Source: Halobacteriales archaeon QH_6_64_20
GTDB taxonomy: Archaea; Halobacteriota; Halobacteria; Halobacteriales; Halococcaceae
Reading direction: 5' to 3'
NCBI GenBank assembly: GCA_003021235.1
Contig: PXQR01000040.1
Coordinates: 16,100 to 80,099, forward strand
DNA: 64,000 nucleotides
Part shown: one piece after another, positions 20,372-29,396 of the stretch
Layout of the letters: every line of letters begins with the position of its first letter
Position numbering within the stretch: the first letter of the stretch is position 1
Translations under genes and position numbers: made by a program
The notes under the pieces: model-generated
Told to the model about the DNA's origin: nothing
Database searches by the model: none
The model's input: the letters and a program-made list of their open reading frames with translations, nothing else

Positions 20372-21406
20372 CTATTCGGCTTTTAGGCCGCCGTTTTCGA
20401 CGCGCATGACGGCCTCTCCATCGGGGAGGTTCGGCGCGTCGACGAGGCGGACGATTCGCTTGGTGCCTTTCGAGTTCCGCAGGTACAGGCGAAAGGTCGA
20501 CTTGTGCCCCAGGATGTTGCCGCCGATCGGCTTGGTGGGGTCGCCGAAAAACGAATCCGGGTTCGATTGTACTTGATTCGTGACGACGACCGCGGCGTTG
20601 TACAGCGTCGCTACGCGCGTGAGGTCGTGGAGGTGTTTGTTGAGCTTTTGCTGGCGCGGGGCGAGTTCGCCTCGGCCGACGTACTCGGCGCGGAAGTGCG
20701 CGGTTAGCGAGTCTACACAGACCATTCGCACCGGCCACTCGGTCCCCTCGTGCTCGCTTGCGATCTCCTGTGTCTGCTCGGCGAGCAGGATCTGGTGATT
20801 GGAATTGAACGCCTTTGCGACGTGGATCTTATCGAGGAAAGCCTCGACGAGCGCTTCCATGGCCTCCTCGTCGTCGGGCGACCCCTCGATTCCGCGCTGG
20901 TTCATCGACGCTCGGAGCGCCTCTTCACGGAGGCCCCGAACCATGTCGTCGATGCGTTCGGGCCGGAAGGTGTCCTCCGAGTCGACGAAGACGGCCCGAC
21001 CCTCCAAGCCGCCATGCTCCTGGGGAAGTTGGACGGTGACGGCGAGTTCGTGGGTCACCTGGGACTTGCCGACGCCGTACTCGCCGTAGACCTCGGTGAT
21101 CGACTGGGTCTCGGCTCCGCCGCCGAGGAGATCGTCGACGGCCGGGACGCCCCAACTGAGTTTGCCGATCTCCTCGCGGCGGTGAAGCACGTCCGCGCCG
21201 CTCTCGAACCCGCCGACGTCCGCGGCGTCCCGAGCGGCACTGATGATGTCAGCCGCCGTCGATTCGCCGATGTCAGCGGTGTTCGACAGTTCGCCCGGGC
21301 TCGCCACCGCGATCCCCTGGAAGGACTCGAACCCGTTGTCGCGAAGCTTGTCGGCCGTCGCCGGACCTACACCCGGAAGGCTCTCCAAATCTACCGTGGT
21401 TGCCAT
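20372..21406 (-). CDS. radA: DNA repair and recombination protein RadA
   Basis: N-terminal Hh[22 protein letters not shown]; Walker [38 protein letters not shown]. Confidence 0.97.
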   Translation of the reverse strand: MATTVDLESLPGVGPATADKLRDNGFESFQGIAVASPGELSNTADIGESTAADIISAARDAADVGGFESGADVLHRREEIGKLSWGVPAVDDLLGGGAETQSITEVYGEYGVGKSQVTHELAVTVQLPQEHGGLEGRAVFVDSEDTFRPERIDDMVRGLREEALRASMNQRGIEGSPDDEEAMEALVEAFLDKIHVAKAFNSNHQILLAEQTQEIASEHEGTEWPVRMVCVDSLTAHFRAEYVGRGELAPRQQKLNKHLHDLTRVATLYNAAVVVTNQVQSNPDSFFGDPTKPIGGNILGHKSTFRLYLRNSKGTKRIVRLVDAPNLPDGEAVMRVENGGLKAE

Positions 21407-21612
21407 GACTACGGGTAGACCCGCTGGAGGGATAAGGCGGCGTATACAGGACAGTGAAAGTGAAACGGTCGCCGTCGGTAGCGACCGTCCCCGAGCGCGA
21501 GAGCGTTCGAGCGGGCGATCGAGACCACTTCCGTCGACTTCCGCCGGCCGTCGTGTACTGTTCGCGTCCGGCGGATTCGGGTATGTCAGTCGAAACGCCT
21601 TTGCGTGGCCTG

Positions 21613-21626
21613 ACTAACCGGTTAGT
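21613..21626. promoter_or_regulatory. Perfect 14-bp palindrome ACTAACCGGTTAGT abutting the tetR start codon
   Basis: Read directly; ATG begins at 21627. Confidence 0.8.
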
Positions 21627-22244
21627 ATGAACGGAGTCGAGCGCACCGAGCGGGCGAACGACACGCGCGCGGCGATCATGGACGCGACCTATCGGGCGCT
21701 GTGTACCCACGGCTACGCCGACCTGACGATGGCGGCGATCGCCGACGAGTTCGAGAAATCCAAGGCGGCGATCCACTACCATTACGACACCAAGGACGAG
21801 CTATTGGCGGCCTTCCTCGAGTACCTGCTCGATCGGTTCGTCGACCGGCTTCGCGTCGAGGAGGGCGCAGGTCCCGAGGCGCGACTCGACGCGATCGTCG
21901 ATGCCCTGCTGTTCGACATGGACGATCGCGACGCCGATCGGGACCTCCATACCGCGTTGCTCGAAATCCGCGCCCAAGCCCCCCATCGCGCGCCCTTTCG
22001 CGAACAGCTCACGGCCAACCACACGCTCGCAGAAGACCTGCTCGTCGAAGTCTTGGAGGACGGCGTCGAAGCGGGTGTCTTCCGTGAAGTCGATCCCCGC
22101 GAGACCGCACGGCTCGTGCTCGCGACGATGCTCGGCGGACGGGTCTATGACCTCACGCTCGACGACCGGGACGTCGCCGCCGACGTCAGGGAAGCGCTCG
22201 AAACCACCGTCTTAGAGGGGATTCGCCGCTCGGAGGGAGAGTGA
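21627..22244 (+). CDS. TetR/AcrR family transcriptional regulator
   Basis: RAAIMDATYRALCTHGYADLTMAAIADEFEKSKAAIHYHYDTKDELLAAFLEY. Confidence 0.93.
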   Translation: MNGVERTERANDTRAAIMDATYRALCTHGYADLTMAAIADEFEKSKAAIHYHYDTKDELLAAFLEYLLDRFVDRLRVEEGAGPEARLDAIVDALLFDMDDRDADRDLHTALLEIRAQAPHRAPFREQLTANHTLAEDLLVEVLEDGVEAGVFREVDPRETARLVLATMLGGRVYDLTLDDRDVAADVREALETTVLEGIRRSEGE

Positions 22245-23542
22245 AACCCGCCGGCATCGGTGGCGTCGGTGGCGCTATCGGCGACGACGGAGGTGATCCG
22301 AGCGTCCGGTACGTCGCGGGCAGTCTCATCCTTGGTGTTTTCTTCGGCGGGCTCGGCGGCGGCGTGGCGTTTCCCACGCTACCGCGACTCGGTCCCATCT
22401 TGGGGATCTCGCCCTTTCTCGTCGGGATCATCCTCTCAGCGAACCGGTTTACGAGGCTCGTCTGTAACGCGCCCGCAGGCAGCGTGCTCGACGCGATCGG
22501 CACGCGCCGGCCGATGATCGTCGGCTTCTGTCTCCAGGGGCTCGCACCGTTCGGGTACGTACTGGCGCTCAACGCCGGGAGTATCGGACTCGATAGCGCG
22601 GCGGTCTTCCTCGCCGCGCGGGCGCTGTGGGGGATCGGCTCGGCGTTCGTGTTCGTCGGAGCGTTTGCGACGATCACGCACGTCACCACCCCCGAAAACC
22701 GCGGCCGGTGGGTCGGGTACATGCGCGGCGGCCAGAGCCTCGGCTTTCCCGCCGGCCTCGTTTTGGGAGGGTTGCTCGCCGACACCTACGGCTTTACCGT
22801 CGCCTTCGTCGTCGCGGGCTGTGCCGGCCTGTTCGCGGCAAGCGTCGCGTGGCTCGTTCTCCCGGATCTCGAACCCGACGTCGATCGGACGGGGTCGCTT
22901 CGCGAAATTCCGGCGGTCGTCCGAAGCGACCCCCGGATCGCGAGCGTCGGGGCGGTGAACTTCGTCGTGCGATTCCTGTTCGTCGGCATTCTGCTCTCGA
23001 CGGTCGTGCTCTACGCCGCCGAGAACGGAATCGCCATCGGTGCGCTTTCGGAAACCGGCGTGAGCGGCGTCGTGATGGCCCTTGCCGTCCTCGGCGCGAG
23101 TGTCACGACCGTCTCGGTGGGGCGATACTCGGATCGACTCGACAATCGAGCGCTCATCGCGATCCCGGCATTGGGGGTGCTCGGCGTCGGGTTCGGCGTA
23201 CTCGCGCTCGTGCCGACGCTCGTGGGCGCATTAGGTGGGGTGGCGCTGATCGGCGTCGGTGTGGGTGGGACGAACCCGCCGTTGCTCGCGTATCTGGGCG
23301 ATATCTCCCCTGGAGGGGACATCGGCAAGCTCGGCGGCGTCTACAACACGTTCGGGGATCTCGGCTCGACGCTCGGTCCGCTCGTCGCCCTTCCCCTGGT
23401 CGCCGAGGTCGGCTTTACCGTCGAGTACCTCGCCTGCGTCCTCTTAGTAGTGCTGACGGGCGTGCTCGTCGCCGGAACGTTGCTCGGCGGGGACCGGGTA
23501 GGGAGTTCCCGGGAACGACCGGCCCGCGCGGACGACGACTGA
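22241..23542 (+). CDS. MFS transporter
   Basis: Multi-TM; GRWVGYMRGGQSLGFPAGLVLGGLLAD; GTGA overlap with tetR. Confidence 0.88.
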   Translation: MKPAGIGGVGGAIGDDGGDPSVRYVAGSLILGVFFGGLGGGVAFPTLPRLGPILGISPFLVGIILSANRFTRLVCNAPAGSVLDAIGTRRPMIVGFCLQGLAPFGYVLALNAGSIGLDSAAVFLAARALWGIGSAFVFVGAFATITHVTTPENRGRWVGYMRGGQSLGFPAGLVLGGLLADTYGFTVAFVVAGCAGLFAASVAWLVLPDLEPDVDRTGSLREIPAVVRSDPRIASVGAVNFVVRFLFVGILLSTVVLYAAENGIAIGALSETGVSGVVMALAVLGASVTTVSVGRYSDRLDNRALIAIPALGVLGVGFGVLALVPTLVGALGGVALIGVGVGGTNPPLLAYLGDISPGGDIGKLGGVYNTFGDLGSTLGPLVALPLVAEVGFTVEYLACVLLVVLTGVLVAGTLLGGDRVGSSRERPARADDD

Positions 23543-23543
23543 G

Positions 23544-24428
23544 ATGGTCGCCGTCACGGGCGTCGGCCTGGTCCTCCTCGCCGCGCTCGCGACGGCGATC
23601 CAAGTGGTCTGTATCCGGGCCGGCACCGCCGAGGGCCGATCGAGCGACGCGCTCGTCGTCGTCCTGTTCACGAACGTCTGTATCCTCGTCCCCCTCGCAC
23701 TTTTCAGCGCCTACCCGAACTACGGACTCACCCCGGTAGCGCTCGTGTCCTTCGGGGCGGCCGGGCTCGTCGGGACGATGCTCGGGCGGGCCTTCTATTA
23801 CGCGGGCATCAAGCGCGTCGGGGCGAGCCGCGCGGAGCCGGTGAAGGGGACGATGCCGCTGTTCGCGACGGGCGTCGCGGTGCTCGTGCTCGGCGAAGCG
23901 CTTTCGGCCGGTCGGCTGTTCGGGATCGCGCTGGTCGTACTGGGGGTCGCGGTGCTCTCGCGCGAACTCGCCGCCGACACCGAGGTGACGGCCGACCCCA
24001 GTGACCTGCTCGTGCCGCTCGCCGGGGCGTTTTTCTACGCGGTCGAGCCGACCTTCGCGAAGTTCGGGCTCGCGGAGGGCACGCCGGTCTTCGTCGGGTT
24101 GGGGATCAAGACGCTCGTCGCTACGGGAGCCTTTCTCGCCTACCTGGGGTGGCGCGGCGCGCTCCCCACGGGCGGGGCGTTCGGCGACGGTCGTTTGCGG
24201 TGGTACCTCGCGGCGGGCGTCGCGAACACGGGCTTTTTGCTCGCGTACTACGGCGCGCTCGCCGTCGCGCCGGTCGTGCTGATCGTCCCCGTGATGCAGA
24301 CGAGCCCGCTGTTCGTTCTCGTACTGTCCTATCTGTTCCTCTCGCGCTTAGAACGAGTGACTCCGCGGCTCGTCGTCGCGGCGACGATCGTCGTTTTCGG
24401 CGCGGTGATCGTCACGGTGGCAGGATGA
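23544..24428 (+). CDS. EamA/DMT family transporter
   Basis: Ten hydrophobic segments; RVGASRAEPVKGTMPLFATGVAVLVLGE. Confidence 0.85.
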   Translation: MVAVTGVGLVLLAALATAIQVVCIRAGTAEGRSSDALVVVLFTNVCILVPLALFSAYPNYGLTPVALVSFGAAGLVGTMLGRAFYYAGIKRVGASRAEPVKGTMPLFATGVAVLVLGEALSAGRLFGIALVVLGVAVLSRELAADTEVTADPSDLLVPLAGAFFYAVEPTFAKFGLAEGTPVFVGLGIKTLVATGAFLAYLGWRGALPTGGAFGDGRLRWYLAAGVANTGFLLAYYGALAVAPVVLIVPVMQTSPLFVLVLSYLFLSRLERVTPRLVVAATIVVFGAVIVTVAG

Positions 24429-24512
24429 ACGAGCGGTCGGTCTCTCTCGGCGTTCGGGGTCGTCCCGACGGATCGATACCCGAGTTCCCGCGAGGTCGCC
24501 GGTCGTCCGGGA

Positions 24513-24785
24513 TCAGTTCGCCGAGGACAGCGATTCGAGCGCGCTTTCGATCGGTTCGTCACCAGCGAGCTCCTCGAAGGTCCGTTCGTGAGTTGTCTCG
24601 ATGTCGAGCGCCGTGGCGAGCACGCGAGCGGTGTCGGCTCGGGTTATCTCTCCTGGATCCAAGTCCTCACCGAGACGGATCTCGCCGGTCGGCGAGTCGT
24701 CGGTTAGTGCGCCGGGACGGACGATCGTGTAGATAAGCGAACGCCCCGCGAGGTGGGCGTCGGCGGCGGCTGTTCTTAGCTCGCC
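24513..24785 (-). pseudogene. C-terminal fragment of an SDR/NmrA-like NAD(P)-binding oxidoreductase
   Basis: In-frame translation ELRTAAADAHLAGRSLIYTIVRPGALTDDSPTGEIRLGEDLDPGEITRADTARVLATALDIETTHERTFEELAGDEPIESALESLSSAN*; TGA immediately upstream, no N-terminal Rossmann half. Confidence 0.75.
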
Positions 24786-24918
24786 TCACTGCCGGCTATG
24801 AGGCTCGATGACTCCGGCGATTCCGACGACTCCGACGATCCTGGCGATCTCGACGGTCTCGACAGTTCCGGGACGACTAGCAGACGGGGGAAACGATTCG
24901 ACCGTTCGATCGAACACA

Positions 24919-25285
24919 CTAACGGAGCTGATACCGGCGGACGGAGCGGGGATCGAGTACGCCGAAGAACTCCTCGCGAAGAGCGAGCTCCCGACCGACG
25001 TCGATCGCGAGAGCGTCGAGATATTCGTCGGACGCGTCGCCGGTCGTCGAATCGGCGTCTGTGGGTCGGAGTCCGCGGTCCGCACGCGCTCGTCCGCTCG
25101 GTGGCGGTCGAACCCGGAGAACAGGGGAACGGATACGGGACGACGCTGGTCGAACGGCTGTTCGAACGCGCGCGAACGGGAACGTTCGGGAACTGTACCT
25201 GCTAGCCGAAGGGGCCGAGGACTTCTTCGAGCGAGTCGGCTTCGAGCGGACGGAACGCGAGGCAATGCCCGAAACGATCGGACGG
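24919..25285 (+). pseudogene. GNAT acetyltransferase (ArsN2-like) broken by two frameshifts
   Basis: LTELIPADGAGIEYAEELL..VGRVAGRRIGVCG (frame of 24808 ORF), VRGPHALVRSVAVEPGEQGNGYGTTLVERLFERARTG (frame of 24798 ORF), NVRELYLLAEGAEDFFERVGFERTEREAMPETIG (frame of 25061 ORF), contiguous. Confidence 0.75.
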
Positions 25286-25346
25286 GATCAGCCGGCTCGA
25301 GGAGCTGAACGCACGAGATCGCCCGGTGTGGAGACGTGCCTCAGCC

Positions 25347-27734
25347 TCACCCGCCGGACAGGACGGTCTCGCCGTCGATGGTAACGTCGAGCGGACCGTC
25401 GCTGTCGAAGGCGGTGACGTCACCGGAGTACCGGTACGTGTCGGCCCCGCCGTTGACCTGACCCTGAGCGCTCGATCCGGAGATCTCGTCGTTCGGGTTG
25501 ACCGACGAGGTGGCGTCGAGCGCGCCCGATACCGTGAACTCGTAGGTCGCCGGCTCGTCGTACGCGCGATTCGAGATCGTCAGTTCGTGTGAGTCCGAGT
25601 CGCCGATCCCGCCGAGATCGACCTCCTCGCCGTCGACGTAGACGGTTGCGGCGTCGGCGTCGTCGATGGCGAAATCGGAGATTTCACCGTCGAAACCGTA
25701 CGAGTCGGTCCCGCCGAGGACGTACCCCGACGCGCTCGACCCCGAAACCTCGTCGCCGGAATTGATCGAGCCACCCCTAGCCGTGCTCTTCTCTAACTCG
25801 CCCGACACCGTAAAATCGTACCCGACGCGCGAACCGGTACCGACGATGCTCACCGTACGATCGAGGCCGGGCGAGTCGGGTTCGATCTCCTCGCCGTCGA
25901 GGAAGACCGTCACTCCCGCGGGGTCGTCGACTACCAGGTCGGTGAGTTCGCCGTCGAAGGCGTAACTGTCGGTGCCGCCGTAGACGAGGCCAGACGCGCT
26001 CGATCCGTCGATCTCGTCGTTGTCGTTGATCGAGCCGTTCCTCGCGGTGGTCTTCTCCAAGGCACCGCTCACGGCGAACTCGTACTCGACGCGCGGGCCC
26101 TCGCTGACGATGCTGAGCGAGCGGGCCGGTTCGGACGAGCCGAACCCGTTGGGATCGGCCTGCTCGCCGTCGACGTACAGATCGAGGGGGCCGTCGTAGG
26201 CGAACGAGTCGATCTCGCCGGCGAAGCGGTAGGTATCGGCCCCGCCGTTGACCCGGCCGTCGGCGCTTCGACCGTTGATCTCGTCGCCGTCGGTGGTGTT
26301 GACCGAGTCGGTCGCCGCAAGGTCCTCCGAGATCGAAAACTCGTAGGTCGCGGGCTCGTCGTACTCCCGGTTCGACACTCGCAACTCGCGGGGGAGGAAG
26401 CTGTCCGGGTCGACCCGCTCGCCGTCGACGTAGACCTCCAGCTCGCCGTCCCGTTCGAAGCGCGTGATCTCCCCGCCGAAGTAGAAATCGTCCGACCCGG
26501 TGGTGTTGACCCGCCCGCGACCCGTCGAGCCGGAGATCACGTCGGTGCCGTCGGTATCGAACTCGGGGCCGGCTTCGAGGTCGCCCGAGACCGTGAACTC
26601 GTAGTTGGTCAGACTCCCGGTCGCCTGGATACGGAGACGGTTCGGCAGGTCCGATCCGCCGCCGTCGTCGTCGCCCCCGTCGTCGCTACCACCGCCGCCA
26701 TTGCTGTCAGCGCTCGCCGCCTCTTCAGGGCTCATCGGCACGCCGTCGGGCGGGGAGAGGTCGGGATCGCCGCTCAGGTTTTCACGCCGAAGCCGGCCGT
26801 TGACGTCGATCTCGCCTTCGAATCGACTGTTTCGGATCGTACACGCCGAGCCGTCGTTGATCTTCACGGCTTCGTGGGTGTCGTCGAGCGTACACGAGAC
26901 GTCACAGTCCTCGATCAGTACGCCCTCGGCGGAGGTCCCCTCGCGGATCCAAAACCCCCGGCCGTGTTTGACCGGGATCTGTGGCTCGGGCTTGCGCGGG
27001 ACACCCGGCATGGCGCTCTCGTCGTCGATGACGATCGTACAGTTTCTCGCCCCCGAGCCGTTCGTCCCGAGACGGATCCCCGAGACGTTGTTGTTCTCCA
27101 TGTAACAGTCGGTGAACTGGACGGTGCCGCCGTCGTCCGGGCCGCGTTGGGCACCCGGACCGCTACAGTAACAGCCGTTGTCCGCCCACAGCGAGACGTT
27201 CGAGCGGCGGACCTCGATGTGACCGGTGTGATCGTCGCCGTGGAGGTAGATGCCGCCGTCCCGGCTCATGTTTCTCTCACTGCCGTCGGGGTCGGGATCG
27301 ACGCCGTCACCCAAATAAACGTTCTCGACGAGCCCGTCGCCCGCGAGATTGAGGACCTTCGACCCGCGTGACCGGCGTTCGAGCGAGTTCGTCGTCGGGC
27401 CGAGGAAGCCGACGTTGCGGATCGTCCAGCCGTCGCCGCGGGCGTTGATCTCGAGTTCGGCGTCGTGTGCCGAAACGTCGATGAGCTTGTTCTCGAAGGT
27501 CTCGCCGCTCCGCACGGCGATGTCTTCGTTCGCACCCGCCGGCACCTCGATAACCTCGTACTCGGCCGCGGCGGCCGTCCCGCTAGCACCCGCTGTTACG
27601 AGCGAGGCGGCCGCCGCGCCGGTTAACTTCAGGTACATGCGGCGATCGAGAAGCGTCGGGGCGGAGTCGGTTGCGGTCGCGGCGTTCCGAGACGCACCCG
27701 ACCGGAACTCGTCTCCGTTCGTCGTGTCGGACAT
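25347..27734 (-). CDS. Tat-exported right-handed beta-helix (pectate-lyase-like) protein with five C-terminal repeats
   Basis: RRMYLKLTGAAAASLVTAGASGTAAA signal; beta-helix-like N-terminal part; repeated NGGADTYRFAGEIDSFAYDGPLDLYVDGEQ units. Confidence 0.8.
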   Translation of the reverse strand: MSDTTNGDEFRSGASRNAATATDSAPTLLDRRMYLKLTGAAAASLVTAGASGTAAAAEYEVIEVPAGANEDIAVRSGETFENKLIDVSAHDAELEINARGDGWTIRNVGFLGPTTNSLERRSRGSKVLNLAGDGLVENVYLGDGVDPDPDGSERNMSRDGGIYLHGDDHTGHIEVRRSNVSLWADNGCYCSGPGAQRGPDDGGTVQFTDCYMENNNVSGIRLGTNGSGARNCTIVIDDESAMPGVPRKPEPQIPVKHGRGFWIREGTSAEGVLIEDCDVSCTLDDTHEAVKINDGSACTIRNSRFEGEIDVNGRLRRENLSGDPDLSPPDGVPMSPEEAASADSNGGGGSDDGGDDDGGGSDLPNRLRIQATGSLTNYEFTVSGDLEAGPEFDTDGTDVISGSTGRGRVNTTGSDDFYFGGEITRFERDGELEVYVDGERVDPDSFLPRELRVSNREYDEPATYEFSISEDLAATDSVNTTDGDEINGRSADGRVNGGADTYRFAGEIDSFAYDGPLDLYVDGEQADPNGFGSSEPARSLSIVSEGPRVEYEFAVSGALEKTTARNGSINDNDEIDGSSASGLVYGGTDSYAFDGELTDLVVDDPAGVTVFLDGEEIEPDSPGLDRTVSIVGTGSRVGYDFTVSGELEKSTARGGSINSGDEVSGSSASGYVLGGTDSYGFDGEISDFAIDDADAATVYVDGEEVDLGGIGDSDSHELTISNRAYDEPATYEFTVSGALDATSSVNPNDEISGSSAQGQVNGGADTYRYSGDVTAFDSDGPLDVTIDGETVLSGG
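25350..26645 (-). repeat. Five tandem protein-coding repeats of about 80-86 codons
   Basis: Recurring YEF(T/S/A)(V/I)S..L......D.I.G..A.G.V.GG.D.Y.F.G.I..F..D..L.VYVDGE. Confidence 0.85.
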
Positions 27735-27967
27735 AACACCAATGGCCTAATGAAGGTAAATAAACCTACGTGAATGTAGTCAAATGTAAGTAAATCGTAA
27801 TTAGAGAGTCGTTCGGCAACGCCGCGGTCGCTACGGGGACGGGGAGATCGACGCGAGAGAAGGGTGGACAGGATCGAACCGGGCCGAACCGAACTGGGCC
27901 GAACCGAAGCGGGTCGGACCGGGAAAGGTCGGACGGATCGGGCTGGGTCGGAGCCTTCCGTCCCCGA

Positions 27968-29209
27968 TTAGAGTTCGTCGTAGGCCCGAGCGACCGCTAC
28001 CCGGTCGCGCGCCGCGTCGAACGCACTGCCGCGCTCGACCGCACGCCGGCCGTTCGCACCCAGCGCCGCCGCGCGCCGGGGGTTGCGCCCGAGCACGCGC
28101 AGCGCGGCCGCGAGGTCGGTGTAGGAGTCGGTCGCCACCACGCCGGCGTCGACGCGGGTCACGACGCGGCGCAACGGCGGGACGTCGCCGACGACCGCGG
28201 GCGTCCCGGCGGCGAACGACCGGAAGAGCGTATGCGGCAGTGCCGTCTCGGCGTAGTCGCTCTCCGGAAACGGCAGTACCGAGGCATCACAGAGCGCGAG
28301 GTGGGCCGGGACGTGTTCGGGCTCCGCCCGGGTCGCGTGGGTCACCCGATCGCCGACGCCCGCCCGCGCCGCGCGCTCGTGCAGGTCGTCGGCGTAGTCG
28401 TCGGGCCCGTCGCCGACGAGGACCAGTCGGGCGTCGGGCAGGACCTCGCCGACCTGTGCGAACGCGTCGACGAGCGTTTCGAGGCCGCGCTCGGGGACGA
28501 TCGGACCGGCATAGGTAGTGATGAACTCGCCGTCGGGGCTGAAGTCGAGGCCGACCGGCCCCTGATCGCTCGCTTCGTCGAAGGGTACTAGATCGACCGT
28601 CGACTGGACGACCCGTACCTTCTCGGGGGGAACGTCGCGCTCGCGGATGTACCGTGCGCGGGCTTCCTCGCTGGCGACGACGATCCGATCGGCACGCGAA
28701 ACCGACGAGGATTCGAGGCGACGGAGCCGGCGGGTGGGTGTCAACGCCCGCGAGACGAGCGCGCCGGGCTGGCCGACGAGCGCTTTGGCCCCCCGTGCCT
28801 CCCGGCGGCCCGCGAGGCGGGCAACGGGATCGGCGGCGAGGTCGAGAACGACCGGAACGCCGAGGTCCTCGCCGACCTCCAGTCCCGTTGTCGCGAGCGC
28901 GAGTCCGTGGACGTGAACGGCGTCGACGGGCATTTCATCGTTGAGGCGGGAGATCCCCGACTCCCAGGCCGAGTGGGTGGTGCTCGCGGCGTAGCCGAGG
29001 CTTTCGGGGGTGCCCTCGGCGTCGAAGAGGGGGTCTTCGACCGGCAGTCGATCGACGTCGAGGTCGGCGACCATCTCGCGGCCCGGATCGCCCTCTTCGC
29101 CGCGACAGAGTAACACGGCGTCGTGGCCGGCGTCGACGAGCCCGCGGGATTCGAGGGCGATCCGCGGGTCATGGGGGTATCGCTCGGGTGAAAGCAGACA
29201 GACACGCAT
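27968..29209 (-). CDS. Glycosyltransferase family 4
   Basis: MRVCLLSPERYPHDPRIALESRGLVDAGHDAVLLC..TYAGPIVPERGLETLVDAFAQV..RLVLVGDGPD. Confidence 0.85.
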   Translation of the reverse strand: MRVCLLSPERYPHDPRIALESRGLVDAGHDAVLLCRGEEGDPGREMVADLDVDRLPVEDPLFDAEGTPESLGYAASTTHSAWESGISRLNDEMPVDAVHVHGLALATTGLEVGEDLGVPVVLDLAADPVARLAGRREARGAKALVGQPGALVSRALTPTRRLRRLESSSVSRADRIVVASEEARARYIRERDVPPEKVRVVQSTVDLVPFDEASDQGPVGLDFSPDGEFITTYAGPIVPERGLETLVDAFAQVGEVLPDARLVLVGDGPDDYADDLHERAARAGVGDRVTHATRAEPEHVPAHLALCDASVLPFPESDYAETALPHTLFRSFAAGTPAVVGDVPPLRRVVTRVDAGVVATDSYTDLAAALRVLGRNPRRAAALGANGRRAVERGSAFDAARDRVAVARAYDEL

Positions 29210-29396
29210 CTACGCGGTCTCCATCGGTGCAATAGGAAGGGTACTGGCGGCCGGGTCGGATGACATGCCCCGCGCTTCTCGGGGGGACGACTTCGCTTTT
29301 GTGCTCTCGGCGGCATACGGGTGGGAAGGAGGTGTCGGGAACACTGTCGGTATCGCCGTCGATATCGATACCGGGCATCGACACCAGTATCGGTCG

